Below the pieces are notes generated by a model, which was given only the letters and a program-made list of their open reading frames with translations, did no database searches and was not told where the DNA came from. A program made the position numbers and the translations under genes. From Pseudomonas guineae (GTDB lineage: Bacteria; Pseudomonadota; Gammaproteobacteria; Pseudomonadales; Pseudomonadaceae), in contig NZ_FOQL01000004.1 in the NCBI RefSeq assembly GCF_900113745.1, positions 62,001 to 126,000 of the forward strand: a DNA stretch of 64,000 nt, given 5' to 3'. This document shows positions 36,719 through 47,377 of the stretch, piece after piece; the stretch's first letter is position 1, and the number at the start of each line of letters is the position of its first letter.

Positions 36719-37186
36719 TTAAGGCGCGGTGAAGTCTTCGGTGATGGGCAAGACAAAACTCTTAAATTCGCTGTCTTCTTTGAAGCCGATGGACTCGTAG
36801 AGCTTGTGTGCGACTTCGTTGTCGACGCTGGAGGCAACGCGTAGGCGCACGGCATTGGTTTTGAAGGCCATTTGCTTGGCGGTCTGAATCAGGCGATCAG
36901 CGACCAGCTGGCGACGCGCGTCTTGGCAGACGTAAATGTCGTTGAGAATCCACACGCGCTTGAGCGACAGCGAGGAGAAGCTCGAATAGAGCTGGCAGAA
37001 GCCGAGAATCTTGTCCTCATCATCGGCCATGGCCAGGTAGATCACTGACTCTTTGCGGCTGATGCGGTTTTCCAGAAATTTCCGTGAGGAGTCAGGGTAA
37101 GGCAGCTGACCAAAGTGCTCGCGGTAATTGACGAACAGCGGTGTCAGTTGATCCAGATGCTCCAGGGTCGCTTGGACGATGCGCAT
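36719..37186 (-). CDS. GNAT family N-acetyltransferase
   Basis: The 155-residue protein starts MRIVQATLEHLDQLTPLF. The acetyl-CoA loop is seen as ILNDIYVCQDARRQLVADRL (V...ARR...A..L), with NEVAHKLYESIGFKED as the C-terminal motif. ILGFCQLYSSFSSLSL is typical of this subgroup. The substrate is unknown. It sits next to the ethanolamine genes as in related genomes, with a 134-base gap after eutC, so co-transcription is possible but not shown. Confidence 0.85.
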   Translation of the reverse strand: MRIVQATLEHLDQLTPLFVNYREHFGQLPYPDSSRKFLENRISRKESVIYLAMADDEDKILGFCQLYSSFSSLSLKRVWILNDIYVCQDARRQLVADRLIQTAKQMAFKTNAVRLRVASSVDNEVAHKLYESIGFKEDSEFKSFVLPITEDFTAP

Positions 37187-37320
37187 GGTGAGCCTCTACT
37201 TCAGTCTGTGAATGGCTTCGGCAACACGGCAGCGCTGCCTGCGAACGCTACCGATGCTGCCTAAAGCATTTGGAAAGTGCAATCCAAACAAGCGTTTGGT
37301 TGTAATCCCAGACTTGTCCT

Positions 37321-38133
37321 TTATCCCAGTAGAAAATTCTCATTTTTACCGGTTCCCGCCAGGACTGGCACCTCGGCCTCATCCTTGAGGTTGACCCCAG
37401 ACAGCTGGCGGCGGCAGGCCTCGCGCATCAGGTACAGCAGGCGATGACTGGCCATGGCGTAGCTCAGGCCCTCCGCGCGCACGTTGGAGATGCAGTTGCG
37501 GTAAGCGTCGGTCAGGCCGACCTTGGGGGCATAGGTGAAGTACAGGCCTAGGCTGTCTGGCGAACTCAAGCCGGGGCGTTCACCGATCAGAATCACCACC
37601 ATGCGCGCACCGAGTCGCTCGGCCACTTCATCGGCCACCGCCACTCGGCCCTGGCTGATGAGGGCGACGGGTGACAGGCTCCACCCTTCGGCCAATGCCT
37701 GTTCTTCGATACGTTGCAGCATAGGCAGGGCGTTACGGTGCACGGCCAGGGCCGAGAGACCGTCGGCGACTACTATGGCCAGGTCGTAACCGTCTGGGTT
37801 AGCGGCGCGGTGCTGGCGCAGCAACTCGGCGGATTCATCGTTCAAGCGGCGGCCCAAGTCGGGGCGTTGCAGGTAAGTATCGCGATCCTGGGCGGCACTG
37901 TGCAGCAGCAGGCTTTCACGCTGCTGGCTGGCCAGACCGGCGGCCAAGGCGCCGTGGTCGAACGGCAGGTGCACGGCATCACGGGCCTGAGCATGGGCGA
38001 ACTGGAAATCCAGCTGCGCGCGAGTCGGCATACTGGTGCCCGCCCGGCCAAGGGCGATGCGTGCCGGGGTCAGGTTGCGCAGTTGCTGCCAGGGATTTTC
38101 ACTGGCACCGCTGAGTGGGCTGTCATCGTACAT
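37321..38133 (-). CDS. eutC: Ethanolamine ammonia-lyase small subunit
   Basis: The light chain of adenosylcobalamin-dependent ethanolamine ammonia-lyase helps bind the cofactor. The 270-residue length is normal. [22 protein letters not shown] near the start, [14 protein letters not shown] [31 protein letters not shown] and the C-terminal Cys-containing NCISNVR are EutC signatures. It starts 11 bases after eutB on the minus strand, so the two are co-translated. Confidence 0.96.
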   Translation of the reverse strand: MYDDSPLSGASENPWQQLRNLTPARIALGRAGTSMPTRAQLDFQFAHAQARDAVHLPFDHGALAAGLASQQRESLLLHSAAQDRDTYLQRPDLGRRLNDESAELLRQHRAANPDGYDLAIVVADGLSALAVHRNALPMLQRIEEQALAEGWSLSPVALISQGRVAVADEVAERLGARMVVILIGERPGLSSPDSLGLYFTYAPKVGLTDAYRNCISNVRAEGLSYAMASHRLLYLMREACRRQLSGVNLKDEAEVPVLAGTGKNENFLLG

Positions 38134-38144
38134 ACGCGGTTCCT

Positions 38145-39542
38145 TTACTGACCAAGCTGCGCCAGCGCCTGGCGGAATGCCGGCGGCAGGTTGTTGCCCA
38201 TGCGCGGTCGCCCGTCGGCCTGGGTAAATATGCCCATGTGCTGCAGCCAGGCCTCGAACTCAGGGGCTGGTTTCAGCCCCAGGCTCTGGCGGGCATATAG
38301 AGCGTCATGGAAGGACGTGGTTTGGTAGTTGAGCATCACGTCATCGGAGCCAGGAATGCCCATGATGAAGTTGATACCGGCTACGCCGAGCAAGGTCAGC
38401 AGCACATCCATGTCGTCCTGGTCGGCCTCAGCGTGGTTGGTGTAGCAGATGTCGCAGCCCATCGGCAGGCCCAGCAGCTTGCCGCAGAAGTGGTCTTCCA
38501 GGCCGGCGCGGATGATCTGCTTGCCGTTGTACAGGTACTCCGGGCCGATAAAGCCGACCACGGTATTCACCAAAAATGGTTTGAAGTGGCGGGCCACCGC
38601 ATAGGCGCGGGTTTCGCAGGTTTGCTGGTCGAGGCCATGGTGCGCGCCGGCCGACAGCGCGCTGCCTTGGCCGGTTTCGAAATACATCAGGTTGTCGCCC
38701 AGGGTGCCGCGCTTCAGCGAGAGGCCGGCGTCATAGCCTTCCTGCAAAATCTTCAAGTTGATGCCGAAGCTGGCATTGGCCGCCTCGGTGCCGGCAATCG
38801 ACTGGAACACCAAATCCAGCGGTACGCCACGGTTGATCGCCTCAATCGAGGTGGTGACGTGGGTCAGCACGCAGGCTTGGGTGGGGATTTCATAGCGCTG
38901 AATGATGCCATCGAGCATCTTCAACATCTCGCTGATCGAACTGAGGCTGTCGGTGGCCGGGTTGATGCCGATCATGGCGTCGCCGTTGCCGTAGAGCAGG
39001 CCGTCGAGAATGCTTGCGGCAATGCCTGAGGGCTCGTCGGTCGGATGGTTCGGCTGCAAGCGCGTAGACATGCGCCCGCGCAGGCCGACGGTGTTACGAA
39101 AACGGCTGACCACGCGGATTTTCTGTGCGACCAGGACCAGATCCTGCACGCGCATGATCTTCGACACGGCGGCGGCCATTTCTGGGGTCAGGCCGGGCGC
39201 CAGCTCTCGCAGGCTGGTTTCATCGGCGCTGTCGCCAAGCAGCCAGTCGCGAAAGCCTCCGACGGTCAGGTGGCTGACCGGGGCGAAGGCAGCGGCATCA
39301 TGGCTGTCGATGATCAGCCGGGTGACTTCATCGTCTTCATAGGGGATCAGCGCTTCGTTGAGAAAATGCTTGAGCGGAATATCGGCCAGGGCCATCTGCG
39401 CCGCGACCCGTTCACCGGCATTGCTCGCGGCCACGCCGGCGAGAAAGTCGCCAGAGCGTGCCGGGCTGGCTTTGGCCATGACTTCTTTGAGGTCATCAAA
39501 GCGGTAAGTCATAGCGCCGGCAGTGTGGGAAAAGCTTGCCAT
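38145..39542 (-). CDS. eutB: Ethanolamine ammonia-lyase large subunit
   Basis: EutB is the catalytic chain. It uses adenosylcobalamin to split ethanolamine into acetaldehyde and ammonia. The 465-residue protein has the family landmarks [59 protein letters not shown] and [17 protein letters not shown]. The start at 39540-39542 follows a good GGAGA site. No EutA reactivase or cobalamin adenosyltransferase gene is nearby. It sits between eutH and eutC. Confidence 0.97.
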   Translation of the reverse strand: MASFSHTAGAMTYRFDDLKEVMAKASPARSGDFLAGVAASNAGERVAAQMALADIPLKHFLNEALIPYEDDEVTRLIIDSHDAAAFAPVSHLTVGGFRDWLLGDSADETSLRELAPGLTPEMAAAVSKIMRVQDLVLVAQKIRVVSRFRNTVGLRGRMSTRLQPNHPTDEPSGIAASILDGLLYGNGDAMIGINPATDSLSSISEMLKMLDGIIQRYEIPTQACVLTHVTTSIEAINRGVPLDLVFQSIAGTEAANASFGINLKILQEGYDAGLSLKRGTLGDNLMYFETGQGSALSAGAHHGLDQQTCETRAYAVARHFKPFLVNTVVGFIGPEYLYNGKQIIRAGLEDHFCGKLLGLPMGCDICYTNHAEADQDDMDVLLTLLGVAGINFIMGIPGSDDVMLNYQTTSFHDALYARQSLGLKPAPEFEAWLQHMGIFTQADGRPRMGNNLPPAFRQALAQLGQ

Positions 39543-39626
39543 TTAAGTCTCCGTTTCAAATAGGGAGGTGCGCGCGCCACCATGCGAGGGTTTGTTGCGG
39601 GGCAGGCGCACCTCAATACAGCGGAT

Positions 39627-40907
39627 TCAGGCCGTTACGTTTTGACCGGTCAGGGCGGGGGTTTCGACGACAGGCAAGTCTAAGTACTCGCCTTCGGCGA
39701 TGATCCCGGCGGCGCGGTCTTCGGCTTCCAGTTGCAGAGCTTTGGGCACCGACAGCCAGTATGCCAACCCGACGGCGAGGAAACCTGCACTTATCTTGCC
39801 AATCAGCACAGGCACGATGATGGTGGGTTGGAAGTTAGCCGTGAATGACAGGTGATCGCCTAATAGGAAGGCCGCGCACACACCGAAGGCGATGTTGATC
39901 ACTTTGTCCTTGGGCGGCATAAAGCGAACCAGGCGGAACATGGCCAGGATGTTGGCAATGGTGGCCAGCATACCAGCGCTACCTACGGCACTCAGGCCGA
40001 CCTTGCCGCCCAGGCTTTCCAGCGGCGTGCCCAGGTATTTGCGCAGCAAGTAAACCATCGGGAACGCGCCGGCCAGCATGATGCCGATGTAACCGGCCGT
40101 CTCCAACGCGCGGGTTTGGTCTTCGGCGTCGGCGATAATCGGGTGGAAACCCCAGCCGCCGAATACCAGAGTAAATACGCCGGTGAAGTATTCGACGATG
40201 GAGAACACCAGCACCAGTTTGATCGCGGCATCCAGTGTGCGACCGAAGATGATGAAGCCTTTGATCATCATGTCGGGCAAAAAGCGTAGGCCCAAGGCCA
40301 GGGCTGTGACGAAAATCAGAATGGGCAGCAAGTTGGCGAAAATGCTGCTCAGGCCCAATGCCAGTTGATAGGTCGCCTCACCGTTGGTTGAAACCAACTC
40401 GCGTACCAGCGGGTTGCTGAACGCCAGGATCACGCTGGCAATCAATACACCCAAGGGGATGGTCAGAATCCCCGACATGATGCCTAGCGCCATGTACTTG
40501 TGGTCGCGCTTATCAAGCATCGCCAGGCCCATGGGGATCGAGAAGACGATGGTCGCGCCGCCCATAAAGCCGGTAATTAGCGCCATCACCAGCGCTTCTT
40601 TGCTGGCTGCCAGGGCTGAGGCCAGGTGATAACCGCCCATGTCCGAGGCGATGATCATGGTCGCCGCCAGGGCGGGGTCAGCCCCGAGGGCGCTGAAGAA
40701 CGGACCGAAGACTTTTTCGATGACCACGGTCAGGTAAGGGATGGAGGCCATGATGCCCGCCGCGGGCACGAAAATGTGGCCGGTGGCGTGGATGCCCTCC
40801 ATGAATTCTTTGCCAAGTCCTTCGTCGCTGTTGCGGATCGCCGCGAAGGCACCCAGCACGGCGCAGAACATGATGAGGTAGAGCACGTAGTTACCGATCT
40901 GATCCAT
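39627..40907 (-). CDS. eutH: Ethanolamine transporter EutH
   Basis: This inner-membrane transporter assists ethanolamine entry. The ATG at 40905-40907 follows AAAAAGG and gives 426 residues, close to E. coli EutH. Shared motifs include ASDMGGYHLA (DMGG), MGGATIVFSIPMGLAM, IPLG, PMVYLLRKYL, AGMLATIANILAMF and KVINIAFGVCAAFLLGDHLSF. About 11 helices are present. In P. aeruginosa, as I recall, the equivalent slot holds an unrelated APC-type permease, so this organism seems to use a different carrier. It lies between exaC and eutB. Confidence 0.92.
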   Translation of the reverse strand: MDQIGNYVLYLIMFCAVLGAFAAIRNSDEGLGKEFMEGIHATGHIFVPAAGIMASIPYLTVVIEKVFGPFFSALGADPALAATMIIASDMGGYHLASALAASKEALVMALITGFMGGATIVFSIPMGLAMLDKRDHKYMALGIMSGILTIPLGVLIASVILAFSNPLVRELVSTNGEATYQLALGLSSIFANLLPILIFVTALALGLRFLPDMMIKGFIIFGRTLDAAIKLVLVFSIVEYFTGVFTLVFGGWGFHPIIADAEDQTRALETAGYIGIMLAGAFPMVYLLRKYLGTPLESLGGKVGLSAVGSAGMLATIANILAMFRLVRFMPPKDKVINIAFGVCAAFLLGDHLSFTANFQPTIIVPVLIGKISAGFLAVGLAYWLSVPKALQLEAEDRAAGIIAEGEYLDLPVVETPALTGQNVTA

Positions 40908-40960
40908 TGCGTTGTACCTTTTTATTGTTGTTCTTGCGCGCAATCTTTTAAGCACGAGGC

Positions 40961-40996
40961 GGCCAACGTGACGTTCGGTTGAGCGTCACGTTGGCC
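40961..40996 (-). terminator. Hairpin in the exaC-eutH gap (distal)
   Basis: GGCCAACGTGACG (40961-40973) pairs perfectly with CGTCACGTTGGCC (40984-40996). It lies inside the operon, 54 bases before eutH, and lacks a T run. It may reduce read-through or protect the exaC transcript end. Confidence 0.45.
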
Positions 40997-41049
40997 TGTT
41001 ACTTGAGCTAAATTCGTTGCGAAACACGCGGAGCGTAGGGTTAAAGCGT

Positions 41050-41074
41050 CTCCCGGCGAGTGCATCGCCGGGAG
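41050..41074 (-). terminator. Hairpin just after exaC
   Basis: CTCCCGGCGA (41050-41059) pairs perfectly with TCGCCGGGAG (41065-41074), loop GTGCA. It begins six bases past the exaC stop. Confidence 0.5.
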
Positions 41075-41080
41075 GGTCGA

Positions 41081-42601
41081 TCAGAAGAAGCCCATCGGGT
41101 TGATGTCGTAACTCACCAGCAGGTTTTTGGTCTGCTGGTAGTAGTCGAGCATCATCTTGTGGTTTTCGCGGCCAACGCCGGACTTCTTGTAACCGCCGAA
41201 CGCCGCATGCGCGGGGTAAAGGTGGTAGCAGTTGGTCCACACGCGACCGGCTTTGATCGCCCGGCCCATGCGGTAGGCGCGGTTAATGTCGCGTGTCCAC
41301 AAGCCGGCGCCAAGGCCGAACTCGGTATCGTTGGCAATCGCCAGGGCTTCGGCTTCGTCCTTGAAGGTGGTGACGCTGACCACGGGGCCAAAAATCTCTT
41401 CTTGGAACACGCGCATCTTGTTGTGGCCCTTGAGCAGGGTCGGCTGGATGTAATAGCCGCCGTCCAGGGTGCCGCTGAGTTTCTCCACTGCACCGCCGGT
41501 GAGCAGTTCGGCGCCTTCTTGCTTGGCAATTTCCAGGTAGCTGAGGATTTTGTCGAACTGCTGTTCGGACGCCTGGGCGCCGACCATGGTCTCGGTATCC
41601 AGCGGGTCGCCGCGCTTGATCTGGGCCACCTTCTTCATCACTTCTGCCATAAAGGCCGGGTAGATCGACTCCTGCACCAGTGCACGGGAAGGGCAGGTGC
41701 AGACTTCGCCTTGGTTGAAGAAGGCCAGCACCAGGCCTTCAGCGGCTTTTTCAATAAAGCTCGGCTCGGCCTGCATGATGTCTTCGAAGAAGATGTTCGG
41801 CGACTTGCCGCCCAGCTCTACGGTGCTTGGGATAATGTTCTCGGCGGCGCATTTAAGAATATGCGCGCCCACCGGCGTGGAGCCGGTAAAGGCGATTTTG
41901 GCGATGCGCGTACTGGTCGCCAACGCTTCGCCGGCTTCTTTGCCGAAACCTTGCACCACGTTGAGTACGCCTGGCGGTAGCAGGTCGCCGATCAGCTCCA
42001 TCAGCACACTAATGCCCAGCGGCGTTTGCTCCGCGGGTTTGAGCACCACGCAGTTACCGGCGGCCAGCGCCGGTGCGAGTTTCCATGCGGCCATCAGCAG
42101 CGGGAAGTTCCACGGGATGATCTGCCCGACCACGCCCAGCGGTTCATGGAAGTGGTAGGCGGCGGTGAATTCGTCGATTTCGGCGCTGCTGCCTTCTTGG
42201 GCACGAATGCAGCCGGCGAAATAACGGAAGTGATCGGCGGCCAAGGGGATGTCGGCATTGAGGGTTTCGCGAACCGCTTTGCCGTTATCCCAGGTTTCGG
42301 TGATCGCCAGTACTTCAAGGTGCTCTTCGATGCGGTCGGCGATTTTCAGCAGCACCCGCGAGCGATCCTGAGCCGAGGTTTTGCCCCAGGCGTCGGCGGC
42401 GGCATGAGCGGCATCCAGCGCTTTGTCGATGTCTTCGCCGGTGGAGCGGGGGAACTCAGCAATCGGCAGACCGTTTACCGGGGAGATGTTAGTGAAGTAC
42501 TGACCTTTAACCGGGGCCACGAATTCGCCACCGATGTAGTTGCCGTAGCGGGATTTGAACGAAACGAGTGCACCTTCGGTGCCGGGATGAGCGTAACGCA
42601 T
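41081..42601 (-). CDS. exaC: NAD+-dependent acetaldehyde dehydrogenase
   Basis: The enzyme oxidises acetaldehyde, the product of ethanolamine ammonia-lyase, to acetate. The ATG at 42599-42601 follows AGGAGAT and gives 506 residues, as in ExaC/Ald[15 protein letters not shown] holds the catalytic Glu, and [11 protein letters not shown] the nucleophilic Cys. [21 protein letters not shown] is the typical ExaC N-terminus. The longer frame to 42787 crosses the sigma-54 promoter and was rejected. It is the first gene of the unit exaC-eutH-eutB-eutC. Confidence 0.95.
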   Translation of the reverse strand: MRYAHPGTEGALVSFKSRYGNYIGGEFVAPVKGQYFTNISPVNGLPIAEFPRSTGEDIDKALDAAHAAADAWGKTSAQDRSRVLLKIADRIEEHLEVLAITETWDNGKAVRETLNADIPLAADHFRYFAGCIRAQEGSSAEIDEFTAAYHFHEPLGVVGQIIPWNFPLLMAAWKLAPALAAGNCVVLKPAEQTPLGISVLMELIGDLLPPGVLNVVQGFGKEAGEALATSTRIAKIAFTGSTPVGAHILKCAAENIIPSTVELGGKSPNIFFEDIMQAEPSFIEKAAEGLVLAFFNQGEVCTCPSRALVQESIYPAFMAEVMKKVAQIKRGDPLDTETMVGAQASEQQFDKILSYLEIAKQEGAELLTGGAVEKLSGTLDGGYYIQPTLLKGHNKMRVFQEEIFGPVVSVTTFKDEAEALAIANDTEFGLGAGLWTRDINRAYRMGRAIKAGRVWTNCYHLYPAHAAFGGYKKSGVGRENHKMMLDYYQQTKNLLVSYDINPMGFF

Positions 42602-42676
42602 GCTGAATATCTCCTGATTCTTATGTTTGTTCTGGTGCTGCCGCGGAGAGCGCTGTGGCGCTTGCCGGAGAACCAG

Positions 42677-42692
42677 AGCAAGGGGCGGGCCA
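42677..42692 (-). promoter_or_regulatory. Sigma-54 (RpoN) promoter for the exaC-eut operon
   Basis: On the minus strand the site reads TGGCCCGCCCCTTGCT against the consensus TGGCACG-N4-TTGCW: one change in the -24 element. GG and GC are exactly ten bases apart, as required. It lies 75 bases upstream of exaC, and the divergent gene encodes a sigma-54 activator. Confidence 0.82.
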
Positions 42693-42789
42693 GAAGTCGC
42701 AAACGGTTGATTTAGAAGGCTTGCGTTGATTAATCCGATGGCTAGTGGTGGATGCGTGTATCGGCTGTGGCGCAGCCATGGTGACACTT

Positions 42790-42807
42790 TGTACCGCAGG
42801 CGATACA
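42790..42807. promoter_or_regulatory. Candidate activator site (UAS) upstream of the sigma-54 promoter
   Basis: TGTACCG-CAGG-CGATACA is an imperfect dyad with one mismatch, centred about 115 bases upstream of the promoter. A lone TGTATCG half-site lies at 42757-42763. Together with the promoter these fill the 302-base divergent gap 42602-42903, where I see no gene. Confidence 0.5.
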
Positions 42808-42903
42808 GCGCAGTGACTCAGCGGTCAGGCTGCCTTGCAATGGCCGGGCGGCTGGGCGATGCTCGGCCAATTACGTGCAACTCCAGAGCGGAGAACAAGA
42901 ACA

Positions 42904-44808
42904 ATGCACAACCCAGCAAAGCTTCACGCCGAGCGCGTGCTTACAGCGGCTCAAGGCCGTGGGCAGATCGCCGGCCCCGCGACTGACTCCTCAGTGGCGA
43001 AGTCCTGGCTGCGCTGCCTGCAGCAGCACAACCTCGACCCGGCGCAGGATATACAGACGGTAGTGGTCGAGCAGGCGCGCCTGCTCGAGCGCCGCGAACA
43101 ATTGCAGCAGGTGTTGGAAATCTCCAATGTCGAAATGAACAGCCTGCACCGCCAGCTGGCCGGCAGTGGCCATGCGGTGCTGTTGACCGATGCGCGCGGG
43201 ATGATCCTCAACTGCATCACCGAACAGGCGGAAAAACGCACGTTCGAGCGCGCTGGCTTGTGGTTGGGGGCCGATTGGAGTGAAGCCTGTGAAGGCACCA
43301 ACGGCATCGGCACCTGCCTGGTCGAGCGGCAACCGCTGACCATTCATCAGAACGAGCATTTTCGCAGTCGGCATACGGGATTGACCTGCTCGGCCAGCCC
43401 GGTATTTGACCCGCACGGTGAGCTATTGGCGGTGCTGGACGTGTCCTCGGCGCGCGATGACGTCTCGCGGCAGAGCCAGTTCCACACCATGGCCTTGGTT
43501 AACCTGTCGGCCAAGGCCATCGAGGGCTGCCACTTTTTGCGCAGTTTCGAAGATGAGTGGTTGCTGCGCTTCCACGTTCAGGCTGAATACATCGGTCAGT
43601 TCAGTGAGGGATTGCTAGCGTTCGATGGTGATGGTCGTGTGCGAGCGGTCAACCAAAGCGCGATCAACCTGCTGGGCTTATCACGGCGACAACTGCTTGG
43701 GCGTACCTTGGTGGAGGTCTTCGATTGTCATTTGGATGACCTACTCGGCCGCGCTTCGGCCCAACCAAGCGCCAGTTGGCCGCTGTATACCCAGCGTGGC
43801 CAGTTGCTCTTCGCCATGCTTCGCGGCCAGCCACGGCGCAGCTTTAAAGTGCTCGGCACGCCGGCAGTGGCGCCGCCAGCGCTGTGTTTGGCCGACCCGG
43901 CCCTGCAGAACAAATTCCGCCGCGCGCTGCGGGTTTATGAGCGTGATGTGCCGTTGTTGATCGGCGGCGAAACCGGCACCGGCAAGGAGGCCTTTGCCAA
44001 GGCTTTGCATCAAGTTAGCTCGCGGGGTGGTAAGCCCTTTATCGCGCTGAACTGTTCGGCGATTCCCGAGAGCCTGATCGAGAGCGAGCTGTTTGGTTAT
44101 CGCGGCGGTAGCTTTACCGGGGCGCTTAAGGAAGGCATGCGCGGTAAGTTGCAGCAGGCCGACGGCGGCACCCTGTTCCTCGATGAAATTGGCGATATGC
44201 CGCTGGCGCTGCAGACGCGTTTGCTGCGGGTGCTGGAGGAGCGCCGGGTTGAGCCGATTGGCGGCGAGTCGCAGGCCATCGATGTGCGGGTAATCAGTGC
44301 CAGCCACCGAGACCTGAATGAGCGGGTAGGCAATGGCCAGTTCCGTGAAGACCTGTTCTACCGCCTTAACGGCCTGATGGTCGAGTTGCCGGCGCTGCGT
44401 GAGCGGACGGATAAGCGCGAGTTGCTCGAGTTTCTGTTGGCCGAGGAAGCGCGCGGACAACCCGTACACCTTGAAGCGCCCGCACGTGAGGCGCTGCTGG
44501 CGTTCGCCTGGCCGGGCAATGTGCGGCAATTGCGCAACGTGCTGCGTACCTTGTGTGCGCTCAGCGAGCACGGTGTGATCAATCTTGCAGAGTTGCCTGT
44601 GGAGATTCGTCATGCCCGGGCAGCGCCAACGCTGCCGGCCGTACCGAAGGCAGACCAGTTGGGCGACGCCGAACGTCAGGCATTGCTCGCGGTCCTAGAG
44701 GCACAGCACTGGCACATGAGCCGCAGTGCTGAGCAGCTGGGCATCAGCCGTAACACGCTGTACCGCAAGTTGCGTAAGCACGCGATCAAGGTGCGCTCAG
44801 CGGGTTGA
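42904..44808 (+). CDS. Sigma-54-dependent activator, AcoR family (probable ethanolamine regulator)
   Basis: This cytosolic enhancer-binding protein activates RpoN promoters. The ATG at 42904 follows GGAGAA and gives 634 residues. An N-terminal GAF-like sensor domain (about 60-210, with WSEACEGTNGIGTCLVE typical of AcoR) precedes a PAS-like region (about 215-300). The AAA+ domain (about 325-550) has Walker A GGETGTGKE and Walker B GGTLFLDEIGDM. The sigma-54 contact loop reads GSFTGA rather than the usual GAFTGA. A Fis-type HTH ends the protein (AEQLGISRNTLYRKLRKH). It is divergent from exaC, whose promoter is RpoN type, so it should respond to ethanolamine or acetaldehyde. Confidence 0.93.
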   Translation: MHNPAKLHAERVLTAAQGRGQIAGPATDSSVAKSWLRCLQQHNLDPAQDIQTVVVEQARLLERREQLQQVLEISNVEMNSLHRQLAGSGHAVLLTDARGMILNCITEQAEKRTFERAGLWLGADWSEACEGTNGIGTCLVERQPLTIHQNEHFRSRHTGLTCSASPVFDPHGELLAVLDVSSARDDVSRQSQFHTMALVNLSAKAIEGCHFLRSFEDEWLLRFHVQAEYIGQFSEGLLAFDGDGRVRAVNQSAINLLGLSRRQLLGRTLVEVFDCHLDDLLGRASAQPSASWPLYTQRGQLLFAMLRGQPRRSFKVLGTPAVAPPALCLADPALQNKFRRALRVYERDVPLLIGGETGTGKEAFAKALHQVSSRGGKPFIALNCSAIPESLIESELFGYRGGSFTGALKEGMRGKLQQADGGTLFLDEIGDMPLALQTRLLRVLEERRVEPIGGESQAIDVRVISASHRDLNERVGNGQFREDLFYRLNGLMVELPALRERTDKRELLEFLLAEEARGQPVHLEAPAREALLAFAWPGNVRQLRNVLRTLCALSEHGVINLAELPVEIRHARAAPTLPAVPKADQLGDAERQALLAVLEAQHWHMSRSAEQLGISRNTLYRKLRKHAIKVRSAG

Positions 44809-44862
44809 GCTGACCCTCGCAGCGCGCCGCTAAGCCTCTGCTGGGCGGCGACGCTGTGCTAA

Positions 44863-44902
44863 CCTGCGGCCAGTTTTTATCGCGCTTATGCGCAGGTTTT
44901 TT
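44863..44902 (+). terminator. Possible terminator between the activator gene and mpl
   Basis: CCTGCG (44863-44868) and CGCAGG (44891-44896) enclose a smaller GCGC/GCGC stem and are followed by six Ts (44897-44902). The position, 22 bases before mpl, is also compatible with a leader structure. Confidence 0.4.
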
Positions 44903-44923
44903 AGGGCACCTTTAAGGTAAATC

Positions 44924-46276
<1,353 letters not shown>

Positions 46277-46289
46277 TCAGTCGTTAGTC

Positions 46290-46366
46290 GGATGGGTTGA
46301 TGAGCGGAGCGACGATACCCATCGGGCCGAGCGTGGGTGATGGGTATCGCTCCGCTCCACCCATCC
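46290..46366. repeat. REP-like inverted repeat between mpl and ubiX
   Basis: A left arm (46290-46323) starting GGATGGGTTGATGAGCGG and a right arm (46339-46366) ending CTCCGCTCCACCCATCC form a long imperfect palindrome. The outer GGATGGGT/ACCCATCC core resembles the GGGTGGAT repeats at 48376-48448. Confidence 0.65.
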
Positions 46367-46444
46367 TACGGGTACGGTAAATCAGCGGTTCGAGTAGTTT
46401 TTCAACGCAGCATAAGCACGCGCAGCAACTTTGAGAGTGAATAT

Positions 46445-47077
46445 ATGAGCGGTCCCGAACGCATTACTTTGGCCATGACCGGCGCTTCCGGCGCGCAGTA
46501 CGGTCTGCGCCTGCTCGATTGCCTGGTGCGGGAAGACCGCGAAGTGCATTTTCTGATTTCTAAGGCCGCGCAGTTAGTGATGGCCACGGAAACCGACGTG
46601 ACTTTGCCGGCCAAGCCGCAGGCCATGCAGGCGTTTTTGAACGAATACACCGGCGCTGTACCCGGGCAGATTCGTGTGTATGGCAAGGAAGACTGGATGG
46701 CCCCCGTGGCCTCCGGTTCAGGTGCGCCCGCGGCGATGGTAGTGGTGCCATGCAGTACCGGTTCGCTGTCAGCGATTGCCAATGGTGCCTGCAATAACCT
46801 GATCGAGCGCGCAGCGGATGTGGTGTTGAAGGAGCGTCGCCAGCTGATTCTGGTGCCGCGTGAGGCGCCGTTCTCCAGCATTCATTTGGAGAACATGCTC
46901 AAGCTGTCGAACATGGGCGCGACCATCCTGCCTGCCGCGCCGGGCTTTTATCACCAGCCGCAGACCATTGATGACCTGATCGACTTTGTCGTGGCACGCA
47001 TCCTCAACTGTTTGGGTGTGCCGCAGGACATGCTGCCGCGCTGGGGCGAGCACCATCAGATCACCCCGGATGAATAA
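46445..47077 (+). CDS. ubiX: Flavin prenyltransferase UbiX
   Basis: UbiX makes the prenylated FMN cofactor needed by the decarboxylase UbiD in ubiquinone synthesis. The ATG at 46445, after GAGAGTGA, gives 210 residues. [21 protein letters not shown] is the FMN-binding start. [28 protein letters not shown] and [21 protein letters not shown] carry the conserved Ser/Glu region. An upstream in-frame extension to 46337 lies in the repeat and was rejected. Its stop overlaps the next gene by eight bases. Confidence 0.97.
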   Translation: MSGPERITLAMTGASGAQYGLRLLDCLVREDREVHFLISKAAQLVMATETDVTLPAKPQAMQAFLNEYTGAVPGQIRVYGKEDWMAPVASGSGAPAAMVVVPCSTGSLSAIANGACNNLIERAADVVLKERRQLILVPREAPFSSIHLENMLKLSNMGATILPAAPGFYHQPQTIDDLIDFVVARILNCLGVPQDMLPRWGEHHQITPDE

Positions 47078-47369
47078 GCCGCTGGCGCGTGCCACCGTCG
47101 CTGTGCTGTTGGGGCTGACCCTCAGCAGTTGCGCCACGGTGCGCACTCTGGATGCGGCCAAACCGGGCGCACCGGTGGTGTATGCCGGTACGCGCCTGGA
47201 TTGGTATGCGCTGCAAGGGGGCTGCTGCGCCACGGATCGCTTTGGTGCTGAAGCGCCGGCCTACCCGGCGGTTGATCTGCCGGTCAGTGCCTTGCTCGAT
47301 ACCCTGTTGCTGCCGCTGTCCCTGGCCACCGCCATCGGCCTTAACCTGGGAATCAGCGGCGGGCTGTAG
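47070..47369 (+). CDS. YceK/YidQ-family lipoprotein
   Basis: The 99-residue protein starts [20 protein letters not shown] and has a lipobox ending in Cys, with Ala after it (LTLSSCAT). The mature part [37 protein letters not shown] fits the YceK/YidQ (DUF1375) family. The function is unknown. The ATG overlaps the last codons of ubiX (ATGAATAA), indicating translational coupling. Confidence 0.82.
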   Translation: MNKPLARATVAVLLGLTLSSCATVRTLDAAKPGAPVVYAGTRLDWYALQGGCCATDRFGAEAPAYPAVDLPVSALLDTLLLPLSLATAIGLNLGISGGL

Positions 47370-47377
47370 CGCATCAC

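Noticed and set aside
37284..37299. CCAAAC/GTTTGG hairpin as a terminator after eutC
   Set aside because: The stem has only six pairs and no T run on the relevant strand.
37321..44808. Possible ethanolamine microcompartment operon
   Set aside because: No shell protein, EutA, EutE or EutT-like gene is present. ExaC is a soluble NAD enzyme, so this is the compartment-free type.
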